15,436 nucleotides of DNA, from the NCBI GenBank assembly GCA_030631385.1, contig DAOVLG010000007.1, forward strand, positions 1 to 15,436, read 5' to 3'. The notes beneath the pieces are model-generated. The model made no database searches and was not told where the DNA came from. It saw nothing but the letters and a program-made list of their open reading frames with translations. Numbering within the stretch: the stretch's first letter is position 1; the number at the start of each line of letters is the position of its first letter. Source of the DNA: Candidatus Coatesiibacteriota bacterium (GTDB lineage: Bacteria > RBG-13-66-14). Below, piece by piece: positions 1 through 6,925 of this stretch. A program made the position numbers and the translations under genes.

Positions 1-1
1 C

Positions 2-442
2 GCCCAGGGGCCGCCCCGTGAAGGCGAAGGTCCTTTCGCGCGGGGACTTAGAGAACAGGCCTGCCTGGCCTGCATCCCCGACATGACCGCCGAGCTGCTC
101 GAAGCGATACAGAACATGCGCGAGGAGCACCGGGAGGAGATGGAGGGTATCCATGAAAAGCTTTTCGAGGCCAAGACGGCCTTCCATGAGCTGTTGCGCG
201 AGCCCGAGCCCGACTTAAGCGCCGTGCGCCGGGCCAAGGAGCGGTTGGACGACCTGGGGACCGAGATGCTCATCGCCCATCTCGAGATGCGCCGGGAGAT
301 CCGCGGTATGCTGACCGATGAGCAGCGGGTCTTCTTCGACGAGATCCATATGCACCACCCCGGCCCCGGCGGCCGCCGTATGGGCCCCGGACCCGGCGGA
401 CCGGGGATGGGCCCCGGACCAGGCGGCATGATGGGCTATTAG
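2..442 (+). CDS. Spy/CpxP-like helical periplasmic protein, 5' partial
   Basis: The frame is open from base 2 to the TAG at 440-442, so the gene probably begins left of the window; the ATG at 83 is only an internal possibility (it would give 119 aa). The visible protein is strongly helical and charged, with a repeated Glu/Arg/Leu pattern and the phrase MLTDEQRVFFDEI, which is the usual C-terminal element of Spy/CpxP/ZraP-type periplasmic chaperones and metal-stress sensors. The tail is a His, Gly, Pro and Met-rich stretch (HMHHPGPGG, then GPGPGG-type repeats) that could bind metal. Upstream of the ATG the open frame encodes a CLAC (CxxC) motif. No signal peptide can be seen because the 5' end is missing. 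A strong terminator follows 38 nt downstream. It is the only plus-strand gene and is convergent with the rest of the window. Family assignment is by pattern and is moderately sure; the substrate is unknown. Confidence 0.6.
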   Translation, partial: AQGPPREGEGPFARGLREQACLACIPDMTAELLEAIQNMREEHREEMEGIHEKLFEAKTAFHELLREPEPDLSAVRRAKERLDDLGTEMLIAHLEMRREIRGMLTDEQRVFFDEIHMHHPGPGGRRMGPGPGGPGMGPGPGGMMGY

Positions 443-479
443 CGCCGACCCCCTCTCTCATCAAGAGAAAGGCACGAAA

Positions 480-511
480 GGGGAACCCCGAGCGGGGTTC
501 CCCCGATTTTT
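480..511 (+). terminator. Rho-independent terminator of the Spy-like gene
   Basis: A perfect 10-bp stem, GGGGAACCCC (480-489) with GGGGTTCCCC (494-503), encloses a GAGC loop and is followed by CGA and five T. It lies 38 nt after the stop codon of the plus-strand gene. The T tract is on the plus side only, so it serves the Spy-like gene rather than the convergent minus-strand operon. Confidence 0.85.
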
Positions 512-521
512 ACACTGCCAG

Positions 522-577
522 CGTAGGGGCGGGTGTCCACACCCGCCCGCGGGCCGACCTAAAGGTCGGCCCCTACG
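522..577. repeat. Composite intergenic palindromic repeat
   Basis: An outer inverted pair CGTAGGGGC (522-530) and GCCCCTACG (569-577) encloses two further perfect hairpins: GGGCGGGTGT/ACACCCGCCC (527-548, loop CC) and GGGCCGACCT/AGGTCGGCCC (551-572, loop AA). The outer and inner arms overlap, so the element can fold either as two hairpins or as one long structure with a branched core. It resembles REP/MITE-like intergenic repeats that occur in many copies in some bacterial genomes, but only one copy is present here, so repetitiveness is inferred. Confidence 0.6.
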
Positions 578-597
578 ATAAGGCAGCCCTCACCCTA

Positions 598-618
598 CCC
601 TCTCCCACAGGGAGAGGG
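598..618. repeat. Intergenic hairpin CCCTCTCCC-ACA-GGGAGAGGG
   Basis: A perfect 9-bp stem with a 3-nt loop lies between the composite repeat and the 3' end of the outer-membrane protein gene, preceded by CCCTCACCCTA. There is no T tract on either side, so a simple terminator is unlikely, although it could protect the 3' end of the minus-strand operon message. It looks like a second dispersed repeat type. Confidence 0.5.
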
Positions 619-640
619 GGGATAATCTCCTTCGCATAAA

Positions 641-1696
641 TCAAAACACAAAATCCAGCAGCAGCGTCAGCCGGTTCCGGTTGTCGGGAACACTCCAATC
701 GGGGTCGAAGAAAAACCCCTGCCGCACCTCGACGCGCCCCACGGCGCCGTAGGGCAAGGGCAGGTTGAGCGTCAGGGTTAAGTCCAGGAAGCGCAGCTCT
801 CCTGAATCTTCTGCGTTGATCGTCGAACAGGGGACGAGGGCGGGCATTGGCCTTATGCCGCGATAACCCTCGCCCAGATAGAGCGAGGCGCGCAGATCGA
901 GCCACCAGAAACCACCGCCGAGGAAGGCTTCGATCAGCTCGCCCCGGCCGTCCGCACCGGGAACCAGACTGGCGAAGTAACCGCCGCCCAGGTACAGGGC
1001 CTTCCCGAATAAGGAAAGTTTTACTCCACCGCCCAGGTTCCAGAGCTCCTCCTTACGCACCCCGTCGGGCGGCTCGTATCCCTGGTATCCGGCGGTATCG
1101 TATCCCCCCGCGTGGCGGTAGGCGAACCAAACGTGCGGAACTAGGCCGATAGCGCCTAGATCGAACCGCGGCGAGACCGAGCCGCCGGCCAGGAAGACCT
1201 CCTTCGTATCCTCAGTTACGCGGCCCATCCGGGCGCCGAAGAGGGACCAGGAAATTTCCGGATTATCCCCCCACCAGCCGAAGCCGGCGGCGGGATGGTC
1301 GTAGGGCTCGGTGTGGATGGTCTCCGGGCCGAGCCCCGGATCGAAGTGCCCCAGCCGAACGACACCCCAGTCGCCGAAACCAGCCTCCAGGCGCAGACGG
1401 GGATTCAGGCAGAAGTTATCCCAATTCCCCGAATCATATTCCAGGGCGTCCGAGACATCGTGTTCCAGCTCCAGACCGGCCTCGAGGACAACCCAGTCCA
1501 GGAGCGGCCAGCGGACGCCGACCTCGAGGCGCTGTAGAAGGTAGGTACGCTCATCGGATCGTGGCGCGGGGGGCGTGTCGTACTCCACGTTTGCGAAGAC
1601 GAAGCGGTAGGCACCGTAAAGCTCCGGTTCCACCACGAAGGCGGCGGCCAGACCGGTGGTCAAAAGGAGGATGAGTGCGATTTGGAGCCGCTCCAT
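641..1696 (-). CDS. Secreted protein with outer-membrane beta-barrel features
   Basis: The 351-aa product starts with a signal peptide (MERLQIALILLLTTGLAAA, probable cleavage near residue 20) and ends in LTLLLDFVF, with the C-terminal Phe and alternating hydrophobic pattern typical of proteins recognised by the BAM complex. Between them are many short amphipathic strands separated by Gly/Asp/Pro-rich turns, for example LEAGFGDWGVVRLGHF and the phrase GFGWWGDNPEISWSLFGARMG, a texture common in porins. I do not recognise the specific family or a substrate. The ATG is supported by GGAGG nine bases upstream. The gene begins only 4 nt after the miaB stop codon, so it is probably co-transcribed and translationally linked with miaB although the functions look unrelated. 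No clear terminator follows; hairpins at 598-618 and 522-577 lie downstream. Confidence 0.7.
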   Translation of the reverse strand: MERLQIALILLLTTGLAAAFVVEPELYGAYRFVFANVEYDTPPAPRSDERTYLLQRLEVGVRWPLLDWVVLEAGLELEHDVSDALEYDSGNWDNFCLNPRLRLEAGFGDWGVVRLGHFDPGLGPETIHTEPYDHPAAGFGWWGDNPEISWSLFGARMGRVTEDTKEVFLAGGSVSPRFDLGAIGLVPHVWFAYRHAGGYDTAGYQGYEPPDGVRKEELWNLGGGVKLSLFGKALYLGGGYFASLVPGADGRGELIEAFLGGGFWWLDLRASLYLGEGYRGIRPMPALVPCSTINAEDSGELRFLDLTLTLNLPLPYGAVGRVEVRQGFFFDPDWSVPDNRNRLTLLLDFVF

Positions 1697-1700
1697 TTGA

Positions 1701-3020
1701 TTAAGCCTCCACCAGGCGGCCGGTGAGGGACCGGGGTCCAGCGCCGGTGATCTCCGCTACGCATACGCGACCCGGCCGGAGAAGCTCACCGGGCAGCTTG
1801 ACCCGCTTACCACCGCGCGTGCGGCCATAGGGCTCGCCACGCCTGTCGGTCCCCTCGACGACCAGCTCCAGCGCCTCGCCCACCAGCTCCCGGTTACGCC
1901 GGAAGGCCGACTCCGTCACCGCCCCGATGATCTTTACCAGCCTCTGTTGTTTGGTCTCCGGCGGTACGTCATCGGGCAGCTCGGCGGCCCGGGTGCCCGG
2001 TCGGGGGGAGTACTTGAACATGAAGGCCGAATCGAAGCCGATCTGCTTCACCAGGTCCAGGGTCAGTCTGAAATCCTCCTCGGTCTCGCCGGGGAAGCCG
2101 GTGATCAGGTCCGTGGTCAGGGTGAGACCTGGGACCAGCCCCCGCGCCTGGGTAACGAGTTTGCGGTAGTGCTCGGCGGTGTAGCCCCGGCCCATCGCCC
2201 GCAGAACCCGGTCCGATCCCGACTGCAACGGCAGGTGGAGCTGTTCGCAGATAGTGGAACCCGTCGCCATCACCTCGAGCAGTTCCCGACTGAGGTCCTT
2301 CGGGTGGCTGGTGGTGAAGCGGACGCGCCGGACGCCGGGGATAAGGGAGACCTCGCGCAGAAGGCGCGGGAAGCGGTAGACGCTCGATCTATAGGAGTTG
2401 ACGTTCTGGCCGAGGAGGATGATCTCGGAGAAGCCCTTTTGGGTCAGATACTCCACCTCGGCCAGGATCACCTCGGGTGTGCGGCTTACCTCAGGGCCGC
2501 GTAGGTAGGGTACTACGCAGTAGGCGCAGCGATTGTCGCAGCCCTCCATGATCGTCACGAAGGCGGCGTGGGGGCCGATGGCCGGATGGGCCGAGCGGTA
2601 ATCGCTTTCGGGATCGAAGTCCGGCGTAAGATCAACAGCCGGGTCGAGATCCACGGCGAAATCATCCGGTCCGTGCAGGGTTTTGATGAGGACAGGAAGC
2701 CGCTTGATCGCGCCGGGACCGGTCAACAGGTTCAGTCGGGGGACCATCCCCCGCGCCTCAGTCCCCAGGTGCTGGGCCAGGCAACCGGTGAGACCGAAGA
2801 GAAGATGGGGTCTTTTTCGGGTCAGGCTGAAGAGCTGCCGCAGGCGTCCCAGGGCGTGGTTGACCGCCTTTTCGCGGACGCTGCAGGCGTTGACCAGGAT
2901 CAGGTCCGCCTCGGCGGGATTTTTCGCCAGTCGCCAGCCGTCATTGAGAAGGCCGCCGGCCAGGCGCTCGGCGTCCCGCTCGTTCATCTGACAGCCTTGG
3001 GACTCGATGTAGAGGTTCAA
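1701..3020 (-). CDS. miaB: tRNA-2-methylthio-N6-dimethylallyladenosine synthase MiaB
   Basis: This radical-SAM methylthiotransferase adds a methylthio group to i6A37 of tRNAs, in the cytoplasm. All expected parts are visible in 439 aa. The N-terminal UPF0004 domain has the three auxiliary-cluster cysteines C10 (SQGCQMN), C46 (NACSVRE) and C80 (LTGC). The radical-SAM motif is C161-x3-C165-x2-C168 (EGCDNRCAYC). A C-terminal TRAM domain follows from about residue 375. The GCQMN and CSVRE signatures favour MiaB over MtaB or RimO. The start is a TTG at 3018-3020: an in-frame TAA, the stop of the upstream gene, lies one codon before it, and the next in-frame ATG (M12) would remove C10. Only a weak AGGCGG lies upstream, so initiation may depend on coupling to the upstream gene. 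Downstream, the outer-membrane protein gene starts after 4 nt. Confidence 0.93.
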   Translation of the reverse strand: MNLYIESQGCQMNERDAERLAGGLLNDGWRLAKNPAEADLILVNACSVREKAVNHALGRLRQLFSLTRKRPHLLFGLTGCLAQHLGTEARGMVPRLNLLTGPGAIKRLPVLIKTLHGPDDFAVDLDPAVDLTPDFDPESDYRSAHPAIGPHAAFVTIMEGCDNRCAYCVVPYLRGPEVSRTPEVILAEVEYLTQKGFSEIILLGQNVNSYRSSVYRFPRLLREVSLIPGVRRVRFTTSHPKDLSRELLEVMATGSTICEQLHLPLQSGSDRVLRAMGRGYTAEHYRKLVTQARGLVPGLTLTTDLITGFPGETEEDFRLTLDLVKQIGFDSAFMFKYSPRPGTRAAELPDDVPPETKQQRLVKIIGAVTESAFRRNRELVGEALELVVEGTDRRGEPYGRTRGGKRVKLPGELLRPGRVCVAEITGAGPRSLTGRLVEA

Positions 3021-3023
3021 AAT

Positions 3024-3893
3024 TTATTCGTAGCCGCCTGCCGACACCCAAATGAAGCTCTGCACGTCTATCATGTCGCGAGGGATGAGATGTTTTCCAA
3101 TTTTAGATAACTCGCCCATCAGGTAATGCCCGAAGTCTAAATACGCACGATAGGTATTCCAGTTAGGCTGTGGACGATAGTTCAACTCATAGGCACAAGC
3201 TTCCGCCGCGTTCTTGGAAACTGAAGGTTTGAGGAAAAGATGTTCTTTAGGAAAAGCGAAGAAGGGAAAGTAGGTCTGTATAGGCCACTTGGCAACCCCC
3301 AATTGATCCAGACAAATAACAAATGAGTTAAAACGTTGTTCCTCACTCTCATCACCGTACAGAAGGCGCTCGAGACTAGTTGTGAATATCTGCCGGTTTT
3401 GATCGCTTTTTAAGGCCTCGGTGAACGCGATCAACTCAAAGGACGCCGGCATCAAGGCGTCAGGCTCCTGGAGTATTTTCTTCGCCCGCTGGGCGACTTC
3501 CCCGTGTTCACCGGATTTAATTAGCTCGCTCATGACATCTTTACCCAACAGCTCTTGCATTAATTCTGCGGTACGTACCTTGTAACTGCGCTCCCATTGG
3601 TAGTACTTGTCATCCTTGAAGCCAGCGTTGAAGTGGTGGAGAAATGTGTTCACTAGTTCTTCCAGGCTGCGGTAGGCACGAGTTGGTTCTGTCAACCGAC
3701 GCCATCTCTCTGCTTCTTTCTGGGATAAGTTCGTCTTCACGAGCGCGGGATGAGCAATTGCCAGCTTCCTTTCTCCTATCCTTGGAAACAATACCCGGAT
3801 CTTACCATCCCTCGGCCCCTCCAAAACAAAGCCGGTTCCCCATTCAGGTCGGGTTTCTACTTTCACAAAATCACCCTGTTTCAACTCCTTCAA
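3024..3893 (-). CDS. DUF3553-like N-terminal domain protein of unknown function
   Basis: A 289-aa protein whose first 50 residues (GDFVKVETRPEWGTGFVLEG, then KIRVLFPRIGERKL) match the pattern of DUF3553, a small SH3-like domain also found near helicase and restriction-type proteins. The rest (about 60-289) is helical, unrecognised by me, and ends with a conserved-looking segment containing RPQPNWNTYRAYLDFG and DMIDVQSFIWV. No catalytic motif stands out. The start is a TTG at 3891-3893 overlapping the pdxA stop TGA (TTGA), with GGAGGG just upstream, although that spacing is very short. It ends 3 nt before the miaB TTG and in the same frame. Sampled GC is near 47%, clearly below the flanking genes, with many codons rare in its neighbours, which suggests later acquisition. 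Function is unknown. Confidence 0.7.
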   Translation of the reverse strand: MKELKQGDFVKVETRPEWGTGFVLEGPRDGKIRVLFPRIGERKLAIAHPALVKTNLSQKEAERWRRLTEPTRAYRSLEELVNTFLHHFNAGFKDDKYYQWERSYKVRTAELMQELLGKDVMSELIKSGEHGEVAQRAKKILQEPDALMPASFELIAFTEALKSDQNRQIFTTSLERLLYGDESEEQRFNSFVICLDQLGVAKWPIQTYFPFFAFPKEHLFLKPSVSKNAAEACAYELNYRPQPNWNTYRAYLDFGHYLMGELSKIGKHLIPRDMIDVQSFIWVSAGGYE

Positions 3894-4870
3894 TGCCCTC
3901 CAATCGCAGTTTGTACCGCTTCGATAAAGCTCATTTCATTTGCCATACCCCGGCCCGCGATGTCGAAGGCGGTGCCGTGGCTCGGGCTCGTGCGCAGGAA
4001 CGGCAGCCCCAGCGTCACGTTCACCGCCCGCTCGAAATCGAGGAGCTTCACCGGGATCAGCCCCTGGTCGTGGTACAACGCGACGAAGCCGTCGTAGCGC
4101 CCCAGGTTCACAGGGGTAAAGAGGGTGTCGGCGGCGAGGGGGCCTGATATATCAACCCCTTCGGCACGCAACTTTTCCGCCGCCGGGACGACTATCCGCT
4201 CCTCCTCGTCGCCGATGACGCCGGAATCACCGGCGTGGGGGTTGAGGCCGCAGAGGGCCAGCCTCGGCTCGCGGTTCAATCGTTTCTGTAAAAAGTCGCG
4301 GAAGAGCCGGGTAACGCGGACGATGCGCTCCGTGGTCAGTTGACGGGCAACCTCGGCCAGGGGGATGTGCGTGGTGGCCAAGACGACGTTGATCTTCGGT
4401 GAGACGAAGGCCATCGCCTCACGACCCGCCACGCCGCATCGCTCGGCCAGATAACCGGTGTGGCCCGCGTGAGGGATTCCGGCCAGCGCCCAGGCCTGTT
4501 TGGAGATAGGGCCGGTGACCAGGGAGCGGGTCGGATCCTCGAGACAGAGGTCCACCGCCCGCTCCAGCCAGCGGAAGCTCGCCTTCCCGGCTTTGGAATC
4601 AACGACACCCCAGCGGGGCTCGATGTCGGTCCCCTCCACCGGCAGGATGGCGATTCCGTCCATCGTCGGGCGGGCATCCCGCAGGTCCGCCAGAAGCTGG
4701 AACTCCACGTGGACACCGACCACGTCCGCTGCGGCTGCCAGAGGCCGCACCGCCCCCACGATCACCGGGCGACACAGCCTGAGAATCCGGTTCCAGGCCT
4801 TGAGCAGGCACTCGGGACCGATCCCGTTGGGGTCGCCCGGGGTGAACAGAACCAGGGGTCGGTCTTCCAT
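3890..4870 (-). CDS. pdxA: 4-hydroxythreonine-4-phosphate dehydrogenase PdxA
   Basis: PdxA oxidises 4-phosphooxy-threonine in the DXP-dependent route to pyridoxal phosphate. The 326-aa product is of usual length and carries the family signatures in order: GDPNGIGPE near residues 12-20, LVTGPISKQAW at 117-127, AGHTGYL with H137 and T138 (substrate phosphate), and the three divalent-metal ligands H168 (TTHIPL), H212 (NPHAG) and H267 (YHDQGLIPVK). The C-terminal segment LRTSPSHGTAFDIAG is also standard. Some relatives (PdxA2 type) act on other phosphorylated hydroxy-acids, and the sequence alone does not exclude that. ATG start; it lies 12 nt after the GNAT gene and overlaps the next gene by 4 nt, so it sits inside one transcription unit. 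Composition matches the high-GC neighbours. Confidence 0.92.
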   Translation of the reverse strand: MEDRPLVLFTPGDPNGIGPECLLKAWNRILRLCRPVIVGAVRPLAAAADVVGVHVEFQLLADLRDARPTMDGIAILPVEGTDIEPRWGVVDSKAGKASFRWLERAVDLCLEDPTRSLVTGPISKQAWALAGIPHAGHTGYLAERCGVAGREAMAFVSPKINVVLATTHIPLAEVARQLTTERIVRVTRLFRDFLQKRLNREPRLALCGLNPHAGDSGVIGDEEERIVVPAAEKLRAEGVDISGPLAADTLFTPVNLGRYDGFVALYHDQGLIPVKLLDFERAVNVTLGLPFLRTSPSHGTAFDIAGRGMANEMSFIEAVQTAIGGH

Positions 4871-4882
4871 GACCGTCCGAGG

Positions 4883-5647
4883 TTATTCTTCCACAGGTTC
4901 GGGCAGGGTGATATCCGCCTCGTTGAAGCGGCAGTGGGTGGAGAAACCCAACCGCTGGTAAAGCTCGACCGCCTCCTTGTTCTTCACCGTGACGTTGAGG
5001 GTCACCAGGTCAGCCTGGTCGGCCAGGAGGGTCAGCACCTTGCCGATGACCTGCTGGGCGAAGCCGCGGCGGCGGTACTCGGGGTGGACCACCACGTTAC
5101 CGATGCAGGCGACCCGCTCGTCGGCGTTGACCACGTGCGTCCCGGCGCAGGCCACGAGCTGGTCGTCCAGGTAGATCCCGGCGAAGGGGTAGGCCAGTTG
5201 GTCCTGGTGGTAGGAGTTATCCGGATAGTGGACCATCAGGGCGGCGATGGCCTCGGCGTCCTTGGTTCCAAGCTCCTCGGCCACCCCGGTGTCGAAGGTC
5301 TTACCGTTCAGGTCCTGCCTCATCCGGAGCATGCGCCTGAGCTGGACAACGTTGGTGCCCTCGGAAAAGATCGCCTCGGGCTCGCCGATGAAGGAGGCTT
5401 TGTAGTCCCCCGCGGGGAGGAAGGAGCAGATGAAGCGGAGGGCGCCGGTACCGCCGTAGAGGAAGAGCGCCGGCGGCTGGAGACCCTCGTACACCAGCAC
5501 CAGATTGGGACCGTTCACGTAAAAACGCGAGAGGCCGAAGTGAAGATCGGAAAGATCACCCAGGGCGTAGGACGCCCAGGGACGATCGGTGGAGAGGATG
5601 GAGGAGATGGCCTCCTTGTCACGCCTGCGATAGTTTTCCAGTTTCAT
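4883..5647 (-). CDS. GNAT-family N-acetyltransferase with N-terminal extension
   Basis: A 254-aa protein whose C-terminal 130 residues form a GNAT acetyltransferase domain. The acetyl-CoA pyrophosphate loop is VVVHPEYRRRGFAQQV (185-200), a clear R/Q-x-x-G-x-A motif A, and motif B is LNVTVKNKEAVELYQRLGF (217-235). The first 120 residues have no such loop; they may be a degenerate second GNAT fold, as in several two-domain acetyltransferases, but that is inference. The acceptor cannot be told. The ATG has AAAGGGA a few bases upstream. It follows the ftsY remnant by 30 nt and precedes pdxA by 12 nt, so it appears to be an operon member, but nothing links it to cofactor synthesis. Confidence 0.85.
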   Translation of the reverse strand: MKLENYRRRDKEAISSILSTDRPWASYALGDLSDLHFGLSRFYVNGPNLVLVYEGLQPPALFLYGGTGALRFICSFLPAGDYKASFIGEPEAIFSEGTNVVQLRRMLRMRQDLNGKTFDTGVAEELGTKDAEAIAALMVHYPDNSYHQDQLAYPFAGIYLDDQLVACAGTHVVNADERVACIGNVVVHPEYRRRGFAQQVIGKVLTLLADQADLVTLNVTVKNKEAVELYQRLGFSTHCRFNEADITLPEPVEE

Positions 5648-5677
5648 CGGTTCCCTTTGGAAAGGAGAGGTTACCGT

Positions 5678-6178
5678 CTAGTCCAGGCCGACCAGGGCCC
5701 TGGCGAATTGATTCGGATCGAAGGGCTCCAGATCGCCGAGGTCCTCACCGGTTCCCACGTATGAAACCGGGAGTTTGGTCTCGGCGGTGATGGCGAGTAC
5801 GAAGCCGCCCTTGGACGTCCCGTCAAGTTTGGTCAGAATGATCCGGTTGCACGCGGCGCCTTCGAGGAAGGCCCGGGCCTGAAAGAGGCCGTTCTGTCCG
5901 CCGCTCGCGTCGAGGACGAGCACGGTCTGCACCGGATGCTCGCCGAGCATCTTACCCACGACACGGCGGAGCTTACCGAGCTCCTCCATGAGGTGGAACC
6001 TGGTGTGCATCCTCCCGGCGGTGTCGGCGATGACGACCTCGACTCCCCGAGCCTTCGCCGCCTGGAGGGCATCGTAGAGCACCGCGGCGGCGTCATCGTC
6101 GAGGCGACCACCCACCAAGCCCCTCAGGACTCGACCCAGCCGACCGCGCGTCTTCGCAAGCGCCAGGAGAAACCCCAT
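5678..6178 (-). pseudogene. ftsY: ftsY remnant: SRP receptor with internal deletion of P-loop region
   Basis: FtsY is the membrane-associated SRP receptor GTPase for co-translational insertion. The 166-aa frame keeps the start of the N domain (MGFLLALAKTRGRLGRVL, residues 1-18) and the C-terminal half of the G domain: DTAGR (52-56, G3), DASGGQN (90-96), TKLDG (116-120, G4) and the closing DLEPFDPNQFARALVG. Between residues about 26 and 30 (GGRLDDDAAAV, near 6085-6100) it jumps from the first N-domain helices straight to the DPAAV-type segment before G3. Roughly 130-140 residues are absent, including the Walker A/G1 loop (normally GxxGxGKTT) and the DTFRAAA motif. The deletion is in frame, so a short protein could be made, but it could not bind GTP normally. 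The ATG lies 8 nt after the pilT remnant. It could be a true deletion, with another ftsY elsewhere, or an assembly collapse. Confidence 0.85.
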
Positions 6179-6186
6179 GGGATGTC

Positions 6187-6842
6187 CTACGTCATCGGCG
6201 CTTCAGCCAGATGCTCGGCCAGTTCCTCGCGGCGGTTCGAGGTCTCCAGGGCAACCTCCCGGTCCACCAGTCCGGCCTCGACCATGGCGAAGAGCGAGCT
6301 GTTGAGGGTGTGCATGCCGTGGGATTGACCGGCCTGGATCACCGAGTAGAGTTGGTGCTCCTTCCCGTCACGGATGAGAGACCGCACCGCCGGGGTGGCG
6401 ATCATGACCTCGGTCGCCAGCACGCGCCCCGCACCGCGGTGGCGGTATCGGTGAAGTCGGCGCCCAGCTCCCGTTGAGTGACCAGAGACCTGCCATGCTC
6501 GTGGCGGAACTCGATCGGATCCTCGAGGGTGATGATGTGGCGGATCGCCCGGATGGCGCAGGCCAGGCCCTCGGCCGTGCGGTAGACGTTCACCCGGAAA
6601 CGGCCGTGCCCCTCCAGCTCGTAACCCAGATCCACCTGGCCGGTCTCATCGAGACGGGCGCCGGCGTGGACCGATAAAAAAATCCCGGTGAAGGAGTTGG
6701 CCGTCTCCCGGGAGAAGGGCTCCAGGCTGGTGGGGATCAGCTTACCGTCTAGGCGCATGTGGGGAGGGTAGCCGACGAGGACGTGTAGGTCACTGGCCCC
6801 CTGGGTGCGCATCACGGTGAGGAGCTTTTCCACCAGTTGCAT
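6187..6842 (-). pseudogene. pilT: pilT remnant: twitching-motility ATPase with two internal deletions
   Basis: PilT powers retraction of type IV pili. The N-terminal domain is intact from the ATG at 6842 (MQLVEKLLTVM, GASDLHV, HMRLDGKL, FRVNVYR). At about 6540-6551 AIRAIR runs directly into HIITLEDPIEF, omitting about 55 residues with the Walker A loop (normally GPTGSGKSTT). At about 6430-6440 TDTATA is joined, in another frame, to GAGRVLATEVMIATPAVRS, omitting about 85 residues that hold the Asp/Walker B and His boxes. The first frame then ends at 6402 after a nonsense tail; the C-terminal part (HQLYSVIQAGQSHGMHTLN) continues in the second frame to the TAG at 6187. Residual length is about 218 codons against about 360 for the family. 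Longer open frame upstream of 6842 does not look like PilT and contains the promoter. It heads the operon. Confidence 0.85.
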
Positions 6843-6887
6843 GCCGCCTATCCTCGGATGGGTTCCCCCGCGCTGCAGAGGCGACCC

Positions 6888-6916
6888 ATGATACAGGTCA
6901 CGCAGCCGTAGGTCAA
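6888..6916 (-). promoter_or_regulatory. Sigma70-like promoter for the pilT-ftsY-pdxA-miaB operon
   Basis: On the minus strand, TTGACC (6916-6911) is followed by exactly 17 bases and TATCAT (6893-6888), each five of six to consensus. Transcription would start near 6881, giving a leader of about 39 nt before the pilT ATG at 6842. It overlaps the first 40 bases after the helicase stop codon. Inverted arms ATGGGT (minus 6889-6884) and ACCCAT (minus 6863-6858) bracket the start site and might form a small hairpin. Confidence 0.55.
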
Positions 6917-6925
6917 GGGCCGCCC

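Noticed and set aside
361..436. Gly/Pro-rich GGCCCCGG repeats as a CRISPR-like or tandem DNA repeat
   Set aside because: The period is short and irregular, and it encodes an in-frame Gly/Pro/Met tail; there are no spacers.
270..464. Minus-strand 64-codon frame opposite the Spy-like gene
   Set aside because: Arg/Gly-rich shadow frame across a GC-rich low-complexity region and the region before the terminator; no support as a gene.
4460..5764. Long plus-strand open frame (434 codons) across pdxA and the GNAT gene
   Set aside because: It is antisense to two clearly recognised proteins, is rich in Gly/Asp/His/Val as expected from a GC-rich shadow frame, and has no domain-like features.
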